DNA from: Bacteroidales bacterium UBA5342
GTDB taxonomy: Bacteria; Bacteroidota; Bacteroidia; Bacteroidales; UBA5342
Reading direction: 5' to 3'
Assembly: GCA_002408065.1 (NCBI GenBank)
Contig: DHQI01000091.1
Location: 37,415 to 52,978, forward strand
Length of the DNA: 15,564 nt
Shown in pieces: positions 1 to 7,466 of this stretch; position 1 is the first letter of the stretch, and each line of letters opens with the position of its first letter. A program made the translations under genes and the position numbers. Under the pieces are notes generated by a model. That model was not told where the DNA came from. It made no database searches and worked only from the letters and a program-made list of their open reading frames with translations.

Positions 1-1857
1 ATGCTTCACGCTTTGCCGGACAGCATTGAAGCCTACAACATCACTATGGGCTACCCTTTGAGATCTACAGCCATCTATTCGCTCTTTTCGCAACTACTAT
101 TATTACAGAAAAACTTAAGAATAACCGAAGATGGCGTTAGCTTCTACCACAAAAATGTCATATCCATACTTCGTCATTCCTTTATTGCCAAACACTTTCC
201 GGCAGAAAGCCAGCAATTGGTCTGCTTAATAAACGAGAAAAACCTGATTTATACCAGAGCTGAAATATTAGGGACTGAGCCCTTGTTTTCACTCATCTTC
301 AAAGGCATCGAAACCCCCAAAGCCTATCCGTTTTACTTAAAAAGCATTTTCGCTGCCTGTTTGGAACTATACCCGTACAGTGAAGATGAAGAAAAAGAAA
401 TAAGAAACGACGAAAAACTGGAAAAAGAGTTCCTCTACCATCTCTATATCACGATTTCACGTTTCGATGACCTCTTGCAAGAGAAAAGTATTATCCCCGG
501 CATTGATGTCATGTCCCGCTTACTGCGCAAGCACATTGACAACATCTCCGTTCCTTTTTATGGCGAACCACTAAAAGGCCTACAGGTCATGGGTATACTG
601 GAAACCCGGACACTGGATTTTGAAAATCTGATTTTTCTTTCGTTTAACGAAGGTGTTTTCCCTAAAGCTGCCCCAATCAATAGTTTTATTCCACACAACC
701 TGCGCTATGGTTTTGGTCTGCCTACTATTGAGCATCAGGATGCTATCTTTGCCTACCATTTTTACCGCATGATACAGCGCGCTAAAAATGTATGGATGAT
801 ATACGACGCCTCTAATTCGGGAATGAAGCGGGGTGAAATAAGCCGTTACTTTTCTCAGCTTAAATACATCTACGACACACCTGTAAACGAGCGCAATCAA
901 AGCTACAAAGTGGTTCTCAGCAAACCAAAACCTATCGTCATCAACAAAGATGATCAAGTCCTGGAAAAACTGGCTCAATACAGCACTAAGGGATCAAAAA
1001 CCCTATCGGCCAGCGCTCTCAATAATTACATTGATTGTAAATTAAAATTCTACTTTCAGAAGGTAGAAGGCATAAAAGAGGTCGAAGAACTGAAAGAAGA
1101 TGTGGACAACAGCACCTTTGGTACCATATTCCACAGCGTAGTGGAAATGCTTTACCAACCCTATGAAAATGCCGAACTAACCAAGGACATCCTCTACCAA
1201 ATAAAACAAAACACACGTCTGATAGATAAAAGAATACAAGAAGCCTTTGCCGAGTTTTATTATAAAAGCGAACAAATACAGGAGCTCAAAGGACGCCAGC
1301 TCATCATCTCACGCATCATCAAAAAATATGTACGTCAACTGATCACCGTCGATATGGAACAATGCCCTTTCACCTATCGAAAAGGGGAACAGGAAGTTAA
1401 ACAAACTTTAAAAATAAATGATGATTTAGCGGTTAACTTTATTGGTTTTATCGATCGCATAGACGAGATACAAGGGAAAACACGTATTGTAGATTACAAA
1501 ACCGGGAAAAGCAAAAAAATGGCATTTAAAGATATTCCGTCCTTGATGGAAGATGACCCCAAGCGACCAGCACCGGTTTTTCAGACTTTCTTCTATGCCT
1601 GGATGTATGCTCAAATGACAGGTAATAAGAACCTGTATCCAAGCGTTTATTTTATTCGGGATTTGTATAAAGATTTTAATCCGTATATCTTTGAGGAAAA
1701 AATAAAAATAGATGATTTCGAGCCTTATGCAGATGAGTTTGAAGATTCTTTAAAACATTTAATCGAAGAAATATACAACCCGAAAATAGCCTTTACGCAA
1801 ACCGAAAATGAAGACAAATGCCGTTTTTGCGACTTTAAGGATATTTGCTTGAAATAA
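1..1857 (+). CDS. AddB/RecB-like PD-(D/E)XK nuclease (5'-truncated by window)
   Basis: C-terminal part of an AddB-type helicase-nuclease subunit, which in this family processes double-strand DNA ends for recombination with an AddA-like helicase. Seen: an inactive-helicase segment with TMGYPL (residues 15-20) and FNEGVFP (215-221), then a RecB-family nuclease domain with His378, Asp485 and the DYK motif Asp498-Lys500. Cys346 plus Cys607, Cys610 and Cys616 match the split cysteine set that binds an Fe-S cluster in AddB. The frame is open from the first base. Met1 lies just before the conserved TMGYPL block, where family members are already several hundred residues in, so the real start should be upstream and the usual length is over 900 residues. 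The stop is TAA. No addA partner is visible. A Cas4-like identity is unlikely because of the helicase-like segment. Confidence 0.85.
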   Translation: MLHALPDSIEAYNITMGYPLRSTAIYSLFSQLLLLQKNLRITEDGVSFYHKNVISILRHSFIAKHFPAESQQLVCLINEKNLIYTRAEILGTEPLFSLIFKGIETPKAYPFYLKSIFAACLELYPYSEDEEKEIRNDEKLEKEFLYHLYITISRFDDLLQEKSIIPGIDVMSRLLRKHIDNISVPFYGEPLKGLQVMGILETRTLDFENLIFLSFNEGVFPKAAPINSFIPHNLRYGFGLPTIEHQDAIFAYHFYRMIQRAKNVWMIYDASNSGMKRGEISRYFSQLKYIYDTPVNERNQSYKVVLSKPKPIVINKDDQVLEKLAQYSTKGSKTLSASALNNYIDCKLKFYFQKVEGIKEVEELKEDVDNSTFGTIFHSVVEMLYQPYENAELTKDILYQIKQNTRLIDKRIQEAFAEFYYKSEQIQELKGRQLIISRIIKKYVRQLITVDMEQCPFTYRKGEQEVKQTLKINDDLAVNFIGFIDRIDEIQGKTRIVDYKTGKSKKMAFKDIPSLMEDDPKRPAPVFQTFFYAWMYAQMTGNKNLYPSVYFIRDLYKDFNPYIFEEKIKIDDFEPYADEFEDSLKHLIEEIYNPKIAFTQTENEDKCRFCDFKDICLK

Positions 1858-1989
1858 TGGACACATTTAATTCGTTTTTAAGCAAATGATATCACAATCT
1901 GGAGACTGCGTGTAAAAACCAACAAAAAATCTGCTTGCCAGAAAAAAGACAATAAACAATGCCTTATACTTAAATAGCCATTCAAACCC

Positions 1990-1997
1990 TATTTTTG
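1990..1997 (+). promoter_or_regulatory. Possible -7 promoter box for the secreted protease
   Basis: TATTTTTG fits the Bacteroidota -7 consensus TAnnTTTG and lies 50 bases before the protease ATG. No convincing TTG element is seen 19-21 bases upstream, so this rests on the -7 match alone. The rest of the 1858-2047 spacer shows no repeat or hairpin I could identify. Confidence 0.4.
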
Positions 1998-2047
1998 GAA
2001 AAAGGATTCAAGCAATATTTCCCGAATAATAGTTCTAATTGAAATTA

Positions 2048-4234
2048 ATGAGAAAAGTATTATTCATCATATTATTATCATACGTTTTTGGTATAAATGC
2101 CCAGATTCAACACGTAGGTTTTCCTGTGGGTAAGGTTGAGATAAGCAATAAAAGTGCGAACCTTTCAAAACCGGCTTTGGTCGAAATGCCTTCTTTTGAA
2201 CAAACAGAAGAAGAACAAAACCTTATGAGCAAAACTCTTAAGTTTGCTCATCCTTTTGAGGTGGCGCTAAACCCTGAAAACAGTGGCCGTTGGTCTACAT
2301 TGGATAATGGCAATAAAGTCTGGCACCTAAGCATCCACTCAGAAGGAGCCTCCAGTATCAACCTTATTTTCGACCAATTCAGATTACCTAAAGGCGCTTC
2401 GCTTTTTATCTACAATAATGATATGAGCCATGTTATCGGGGCTTTTACCTCGGCTAACAATAAAAGCAGCGGCATCTTGCCTACTCTACCGGTAAAAGGC
2501 GAAGAAATCACCATCGAATATCAGGAACCTGCCAATGCTGAGTTCCCGGCTGAGTTGCAGATAGGACAAGTCAATCACGACTACACCACTATCTTCAACC
2601 GCGAAAAAGTCGGTTATTTTGGCGATTCCCAATCCTGCGAAAAAGACGTGACTTGCTACATCGACGACATCTACAAAAAAACACGTCGCAGCACTGTAAA
2701 AATCATCATCAACGGTTCGGAACTGATGACAGGCACCTTGGTTAACAATACCCGCGAAGACGGGACCCCCTATATATTAACGGCAGCACATGGTTTTGAA
2801 AATTATGATTTATCGGCAGAAAAAAGCCTCTTTATATTTAACTATCAAGTCCCCCTGTGCTTTACTGATGTAGAAGGTACCCGCGAGCAATCAGTAGCTG
2901 GTGGCACCATCGTTTCTTATTCGCCCAAAGTGAACAACGAAGCTCTCGATTTTGCCTTGGTAAAAATGAGCGTAAAACCACCCACAGCATATCGTGCGTA
3001 CTATGCCGGATGGAATCGTAGCACTACTTCGCCGGATTATTCGTTTTGCATCCATCATCCGCAAGGCGATGTTAAAAAGATTTCTTTTGACGACAACGCT
3101 CTTTCTAAAAAGACCCTTAACGCTAACAGCATTAGCTATTACCCCAACGGCCACTGGCGTGTTTATAGCTGGGAAGTGGGCGTAACAGAAGGGGGCTCTT
3201 CCGGCTCCGGTATTTTCAATCCGCAAGGACAAGTCATCGGTGGTCTATCTGCCGGTTCTGCCACCTGTTCCAGCCCTTACAACGATTATTATTATCGTTT
3301 TGATTTGGCTTGGAATACCTATGAAGCTAATGACCGACAGTTAGCTCATTGGTTAGACCCTGATAGTACGGATATATCTGAAATAAGTGCCTACGAGCCA
3401 AGCAATGTAAACAAGACAAAACGCCTGACTCATATTCATGACAGCTCAGATGTGACCGTAGCTAAAAATACAACCATTGGCAATATAGCCGGCAACAACA
3501 ATGTGGGCATTACCCACTTTGTGGAAAAATTTGAAAACTCAGGACAGAAACAAATCCTCGGCTTCTATTTTGTGGCTTCGGACGGTGATCCGGCCTCCAC
3601 GGTGAATACCACTATCTGGCATGGCCATGAGCTGCCGGAAACAGAAATCTATTCCGAACCTTTGCTTATCAAAAATTGGACCTATAGCTCTTATGTGCCA
3701 TGGGGTGCTATTGGCGGCACCTACCCCAAAGACAGCCTTTCGATGCAAGAGAACTTCGTATATTTCCCGGAGCCCATTACAGTAAATGGGAATTATTTTA
3801 TCGGATTTGAAGTCAATAATGATGCGGACACACCTGATTTTGGCCTTTTGTTGAGTCATCAGAATTCGGCCGACAACGCTTATTATTACGATACGCAGTG
3901 GCGCTCTTACACCCAATTAGCTGACTACAACAAAGCCACTACACTATGGATAGACCCGGTGGTACAAAATGATACAACTACCAGCCTCAAGCAGATCACC
4001 CATACGCCAAAGCTGAAAGTATATCCTAATCCTGTGAGTAACGGTGAGCTTTTGACTATTGAAAGCAATGAAATGCCTCAACAAATTTGTATTTATGACT
4101 TTTTAGGACGACCTATGCCCTTCACTATAAGCAATACAACAGATAACAAAACTCAACTGAACATAAGCAAGCTCAGCAGTGGCATCTATATTGTATCGGC
4201 TAACAGACAACATGTGATTTTTGAAAAAAAATAA
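2048..4234 (+). CDS. Secreted trypsin-fold serine protease, lysyl-endopeptidase-like, with T9SS sorting domain
   Basis: A 728-residue secreted endopeptidase. Seen in order: signal peptide (1-19, ending INAQ); an N-terminal beta-rich region (about 60-190); a trypsin-like domain with His248 in LTAAH, Asp301 in LDFALV and Ser385 in GSSGSG, which form the catalytic triad; a further beta-rich domain (about 450-640); and a type A T9SS sorting domain (about 655-728) with YPNP and the terminal SSGIYIV pattern. HHPQGD-VKKIS and the paired cysteines recall lysyl endopeptidases of family S1, so cleavage after Lys is a guess from similarity. T9SS cargo crosses the outer membrane and is usually anchored or released with the sorting domain removed. 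The frame extends to a TTG at 2039, but ATG 2048 begins a proper signal peptide and is preferred. It ends convergently to the acyltransferase gene. Confidence 0.88.
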   Translation: MRKVLFIILLSYVFGINAQIQHVGFPVGKVEISNKSANLSKPALVEMPSFEQTEEEQNLMSKTLKFAHPFEVALNPENSGRWSTLDNGNKVWHLSIHSEGASSINLIFDQFRLPKGASLFIYNNDMSHVIGAFTSANNKSSGILPTLPVKGEEITIEYQEPANAEFPAELQIGQVNHDYTTIFNREKVGYFGDSQSCEKDVTCYIDDIYKKTRRSTVKIIINGSELMTGTLVNNTREDGTPYILTAAHGFENYDLSAEKSLFIFNYQVPLCFTDVEGTREQSVAGGTIVSYSPKVNNEALDFALVKMSVKPPTAYRAYYAGWNRSTTSPDYSFCIHHPQGDVKKISFDDNALSKKTLNANSISYYPNGHWRVYSWEVGVTEGGSSGSGIFNPQGQVIGGLSAGSATCSSPYNDYYYRFDLAWNTYEANDRQLAHWLDPDSTDISEISAYEPSNVNKTKRLTHIHDSSDVTVAKNTTIGNIAGNNNVGITHFVEKFENSGQKQILGFYFVASDGDPASTVNTTIWHGHELPETEIYSEPLLIKNWTYSSYVPWGAIGGTYPKDSLSMQENFVYFPEPITVNGNYFIGFEVNNDADTPDFGLLLSHQNSADNAYYYDTQWRSYTQLADYNKATTLWIDPVVQNDTTTSLKQITHTPKLKVYPNPVSNGELLTIESNEMPQQICIYDFLGRPMPFTISNTTDNKTQLNISKLSSGIYIVSANRQHVIFEKK

Positions 4235-4333
4235 CTCAAAAGAATCCCGGTGAAGAATCTCAACACAAAATCTTAATCGTTAGCTACGACATAATGAGAG
4301 ATAAAGCACCAAACAGCTAATAGCATCATAACA

Positions 4334-4374
4334 AAAAAACCGGAGCACGACTATAAGTTGCACTCCGGTTTTTT
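4334..4374. terminator. Bidirectional intrinsic terminator between convergent genes
   Basis: A 12-bp perfect stem pairs AAAAAACCGGAG (4334-4345) with CTCCGGTTTTTT (4363-4374). The A and T tracts give a U-run in both directions. After two mismatches the stem continues for four more pairs (one of them G-T) around a 5-base loop. It lies 99 bases past the protease stop and 35 bases past the acyltransferase stop, as expected for a shared terminator of convergent genes. The remaining bases of 4235-4409 show nothing else. Confidence 0.85.
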
Positions 4375-4409
4375 CTTGGCCAGATGTATTTCTACTCATC
4401 TTCTGAATT

Positions 4410-5768
4410 TTACATCTTCTCCCTCACAAAAGCCAAAAGTTCTTCGCGTAGTTCCAAGAGTTTTTTGAAATCAGCTTTAGGCTTTCGCATCAATCGGTTA
4501 TATCGCACTTTAGCAAAGAGTTTTTTGATCCAGACCTCATAGCGCAAAGAGGTATATCCACCAAAAGTCAGTAATAGAAGTAAAGGAAAAAAGAACCATC
4601 CACTCACATTAAAAAAGAAAATGGACGAAGCCATCAGAAGATGCGTAACAGGCATTAGCGTAAAACCCATCACAAAACGAACAGAAGAGCGCCATTGCGG
4701 ATCTTTGTTTTTATCGGCCATCTTATTGATAAAACCATACTGTATACCACTGGTAAGACGCCCAAAGAGAGCATAAGGCAGCAGAAGTAAGGCACCCATA
4801 AAGCCTAATAATAATTTTCCTACGTTATAATGTTTAGCATCAAAGAGCCAATCGCGAAGGTTTATTTTTTTTAGCAAACTGTAATATTCAGTAGCTTTCT
4901 CTTTCTCTTCTTCATAAGGTTTTTCATCCGTTTCCAAGCCTTTGTCCAACGCCGTAATAATAGCTTGCTGAGCATAAAGCTTTTGTTCCGGCGTACGTTT
5001 TACACCTTTATTATACATTACTTCGCCACACGCCAGCTCCCGGAGTATCTCATACATTTCGTAATAATCCTTGGTCTTAATGTCAATCATTTGGTCGCTC
5101 ATGCGCTCTTGTATTGTGAGCTGTAATTGGCGTTCGGCGCGGGCTTTATCCTCCAGGTACAAATCCCAAAAATCGTTAACACAAATAGGCTTACCATAAA
5201 AAACCACAATATCCTGCATCGCTTTTTCGTAAGAGGTATTGTATTCTATCCCTGTGGGTACTATGTAGAGTTTTTTGCCTTCAGGAAAATGATCTAAAGC
5301 TGCAAAAGCGGTTCTTACCACGCCTTTTTTAGCCCCCCGAAAGCGACGATGACCATCATGGTTACCTTCCGGATAAATGGTAAAAGGCACACTGGCCTCC
5401 AAGACCCTAATGGTCTTTTGCATAATAAGTTCATTATTCTGCAGACTAGCTTTCCCGTCACGGATACGGTATATCGGAAACATTTTGAGCGCATGGAGCA
5501 CCCGTGAAATAAACTTTTTCTTGAAAATATCCGCCCGGGCTACAAAATAAGGATGGGGACGTTTAGTGGTAAACAACACCGCCATGGCATCCATCATAGA
5601 ATTCTGATGGTTGGGCGTTAAGAGAACAGCTTCGTCTTTCTTGATATTCTCCTGACCAATAATAGTAATTGATTTATATAAACAAACAAATGAACTACGA
5701 AAGAGGTTATAAAAAACGGTATAAAACGCCCCTTCTTTAATAATTTCTATTTCTGTATTTTCTGACAT
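4410..5768 (-). CDS. 1-acyl-glycerol-3-phosphate acyltransferase-like protein (PlsC family)
   Basis: Membrane phospholipid acyltransferase, 452 residues; the family moves an acyl chain onto lysophosphatidate or a related lipid at the inner face of the membrane. Seen: block I NHQNSMMD (His54, Asp60), block II FPIYRIRDG (97-105), block III YPEGNHDG (132-139) followed by a basic FRGAKKG, and block IV PTGIEYN. His and Asp are five residues apart instead of the canonical four. The PlsC domain fills about 25-230. The second half, not in plain PlsC, holds hydrophobic segments at about 311-335, 361-379 and 382-404, then a basic tail. It is the last gene of the minus-strand run, 150 bp after the transporter gene. 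No TAnnTTTG box was found upstream. The exact acyl acceptor cannot be told from sequence. Confidence 0.85.
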   Translation of the reverse strand: MSENTEIEIIKEGAFYTVFYNLFRSSFVCLYKSITIIGQENIKKDEAVLLTPNHQNSMMDAMAVLFTTKRPHPYFVARADIFKKKFISRVLHALKMFPIYRIRDGKASLQNNELIMQKTIRVLEASVPFTIYPEGNHDGHRRFRGAKKGVVRTAFAALDHFPEGKKLYIVPTGIEYNTSYEKAMQDIVVFYGKPICVNDFWDLYLEDKARAERQLQLTIQERMSDQMIDIKTKDYYEMYEILRELACGEVMYNKGVKRTPEQKLYAQQAIITALDKGLETDEKPYEEEKEKATEYYSLLKKINLRDWLFDAKHYNVGKLLLGFMGALLLLPYALFGRLTSGIQYGFINKMADKNKDPQWRSSVRFVMGFTLMPVTHLLMASSIFFFNVSGWFFFPLLLLLTFGGYTSLRYEVWIKKLFAKVRYNRLMRKPKADFKKLLELREELLAFVREKM

Positions 5769-5788
5769 TTTTTCATTTTCTTTTTTGC

Positions 5789-5816
5789 TGTTAGCCTTTA
5801 GCTATTGGCTGTTAGC
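5789..5816. repeat. Four degenerate heptads, plus-strand consensus TNTTAGC
   Basis: Four consecutive 7-base units in exact phase: TGTTAGC first and last, with CTTTAGC and TATTGGC between them. On the minus strand the word is GCTAANA. The array lies 21 bases before the acyltransferase start, in the 5769-5918 spacer. It is non-coding on either strand as far as I can tell. No inverted half is visible. Confidence 0.7.
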
Positions 5817-5918
5817 TCGTCCTCTCCCTTTGATCTTTTTAAGCTTTATCAAAAAGAGTTCTTCCAGATTCGATACCTTGTTCTTTATCTCTTGCAACAC
5901 GCAGGCATCTACTTGCAA

Positions 5919-7307
5919 TCACTCTTCTCCCTTGTCTTTTATCCTACTCCAGGTACCACCAATAATCATACCGGAAACGATGTGCCATATTCCCCAGAAA
6001 GCTGCAATGAATGCCATACCACCAAGACCGTCGAAAAGATGTGGATTCACGATCAGCACCAAGGCTAATCCACTGTTTTGTATACCTGTTTCTATTGTTA
6101 TAGAACGTCGTTCACGAGGCCGTACACACATTATAGTAGCCAAGGAATAACCGGTAAAAAAAGCTAAAAAATTATGCAACAATACGATTCCGGCTATCAA
6201 TCCGGCATAAAGCTTAAAATAAGTAAAATTTTGTGCTACAGCACCTACTACCAAAGCCAAAAAGAAAAGTATCGAAAACCATTTCATTGGCTTTTCTATT
6301 TTATCGGCTATACGTGGCAAATGATGACGCAAACTCATTCCTAAAATAATGGGAATACCCAACAAGAGAAGTACAATTTTAGCCATCTGCCACCAGTCAA
6401 TACTAATAGGTATTACCAAACCGGATGATGAAGCATACAAACCACCCCAAAAAGCAAAGTTAACTGGTGTCATCAATACGGCAGCTAAGGTGGCAAAAGC
6501 CGTTAATGCTACCGAGAGTTCAATATTACCTTTGGCCAGCGTAGATATAAAATTGGAGACATTACCTCCCGGACAGGCCGCCACAAGCACCATCCCTAAG
6601 GCCACACTAGGTGGCGGCTTGAGCCACAAGACCAAAAGAAAAGTCACAAAAGGCAAAAGAATAAACTGCGAAATAACACCAGCTATGATAGGTCGTGGCC
6701 GTTTCAAGAGTTCCTTAAAACCATCGAGGTGCATATTCAGCGCCACACCAAACATAATAAGTGCCAAGGTAATATTAATCACCATCATACTGCCTTCACC
6801 CAGGTTCAGGCGTATCTTGTCAAGCACGGCCAGATCATCTTTCATACCACGATCAATGAGGGTCACCTTGCCATCCTCTACCTTGACACGGCTATGATCA
6901 CCATAATAATAGTAATAATAATGAGCGATACTATCGACATCTTCTTTCAGAAAAGTAAGTTCTTCCTGTGGCATCAACAGGCGGGCATGCAGAATGGAAG
7001 GAGGTGAATGACGACGCGCCTTACGATTCTCCTTATCACGGCGCGTAAGGTTCTGAATCATCTCATCCCCGGCATTCAGGTCAAAATCATACACCTTACC
7101 AGACGTAAACTCAATTATATTACCATCACCTATAAACCAAGCCGTTATAGTATCCACTGATGATGGATAACCATGAGCTTCCATCATAGAAGCAACAGAT
7201 ACACCAACAGCTTTTTCGGTATCAAAGCTAAAAGCATCCGAACAAGAAGTAAACGGGATAAGTAATACAAGGGCCAGTGCAATAGTCAAATGTAGTTTTG
7301 GCTTCAT
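5919..7307 (-). CDS. Bile acid:sodium symporter family transporter with extra N-terminal domain
   Basis: A 462-residue protein. The C-terminal part (about 172-455) is a BASS-family sodium-coupled transporter: GVALNMHLDGF (187-197), CPGGNVSN (245-252) and ETGIQNSG (406-413), whose Glu406, Gln410 and Asn411 match the family's sodium-site region. Some nine hydrophobic segments are visible. The first 170 residues are unusual: a hydrophobic leader ending FTSC (Cys22, lipobox-like), then a hydrophilic domain I do not recognise, with six tyrosines in a row (130-135) and a basic RRDKENRKARRH stretch (89-100). By inference this domain is periplasmic. Substrate is unknown; relatives carry bile acids, pantoate or other organic anions. 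A good Bacteroidota promoter sits just upstream, so the gene is probably transcribed on its own. Confidence 0.85.
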   Translation of the reverse strand: MKPKLHLTIALALVLLIPFTSCSDAFSFDTEKAVGVSVASMMEAHGYPSSVDTITAWFIGDGNIIEFTSGKVYDFDLNAGDEMIQNLTRRDKENRKARRHSPPSILHARLLMPQEELTFLKEDVDSIAHYYYYYYGDHSRVKVEDGKVTLIDRGMKDDLAVLDKIRLNLGEGSMMVINITLALIMFGVALNMHLDGFKELLKRPRPIIAGVISQFILLPFVTFLLVLWLKPPPSVALGMVLVAACPGGNVSNFISTLAKGNIELSVALTAFATLAAVLMTPVNFAFWGGLYASSSGLVIPISIDWWQMAKIVLLLLGIPIILGMSLRHHLPRIADKIEKPMKWFSILFFLALVVGAVAQNFTYFKLYAGLIAGIVLLHNFLAFFTGYSLATIMCVRPRERRSITIETGIQNSGLALVLIVNPHLFDGLGGMAFIAAFWGIWHIVSGMIIGGTWSRIKDKGEE

Positions 7308-7332
7308 ACAATATGGTATTGAATTAACTTAA

Positions 7333-7362
7333 CAAAGGTAGTTTTTTTTGAGAGATATGCAA
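7333..7362 (-). promoter_or_regulatory. Bacteroidota-type promoter of the BASS transporter gene
   Basis: Read on the minus strand, TTG (7362-7360), a 19-base gap and TACCTTTG (7340-7333) match the Bacteroidota primary-sigma pattern TTG-N19-21-TAnnTTTG. Transcription would start about 20 bases before the ATG at 7307, giving a short leader. It is the best promoter match in the window. Confidence 0.6.
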
Positions 7363-7386
7363 TTTCTCAAAAATCGGTATTATGTA

Positions 7387-7465
7387 CTTAAAGTTTATAA
7401 AGTGTCTTAAGTATATTAAAGTTAGCTACTAGCAAATCAAGGGACTCAAGCACACTCAAGACACT
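7387..7465. repeat. Phased 9-10 base word array with 11-bp inverted ends, after tgt
   Basis: Read on the minus strand from the tgt stop, CTTGAGT-like words start at offsets 0, 10, 19 and 28, followed by ACTTTAA-like words again at about 0, 10, 19 and 28. AGTGTCTTAAG (7401-7411) and CTCAAGACACT (7455-7465) are complementary at 10 of 11 positions and would close a stem with a 43-base loop. The right arm begins one base past the tgt stop codon. The stem could act as a 3' end, but no U-run follows it. Confidence 0.55.
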
Positions 7466-7466
7466 T

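Noticed and set aside
2039..2047. TTG start three codons upstream for the secreted protease
   Set aside because: ATG 2048 gives a typical short basic signal-peptide start, and nothing favours the TTG.
6349..6897. Open frame of 182 codons opposite the BASS gene
   Set aside because: It lies wholly antisense to a well-supported transporter, its product is low in recognisable motifs, and its openness follows from the codon pattern of the other strand.
6903..6924. Trinucleotide repeat as a phase-variation tract
   Set aside because: It codes the six-tyrosine run in frame with units of three, so length change would not switch the gene off; it is noted only as part of the BASS protein.
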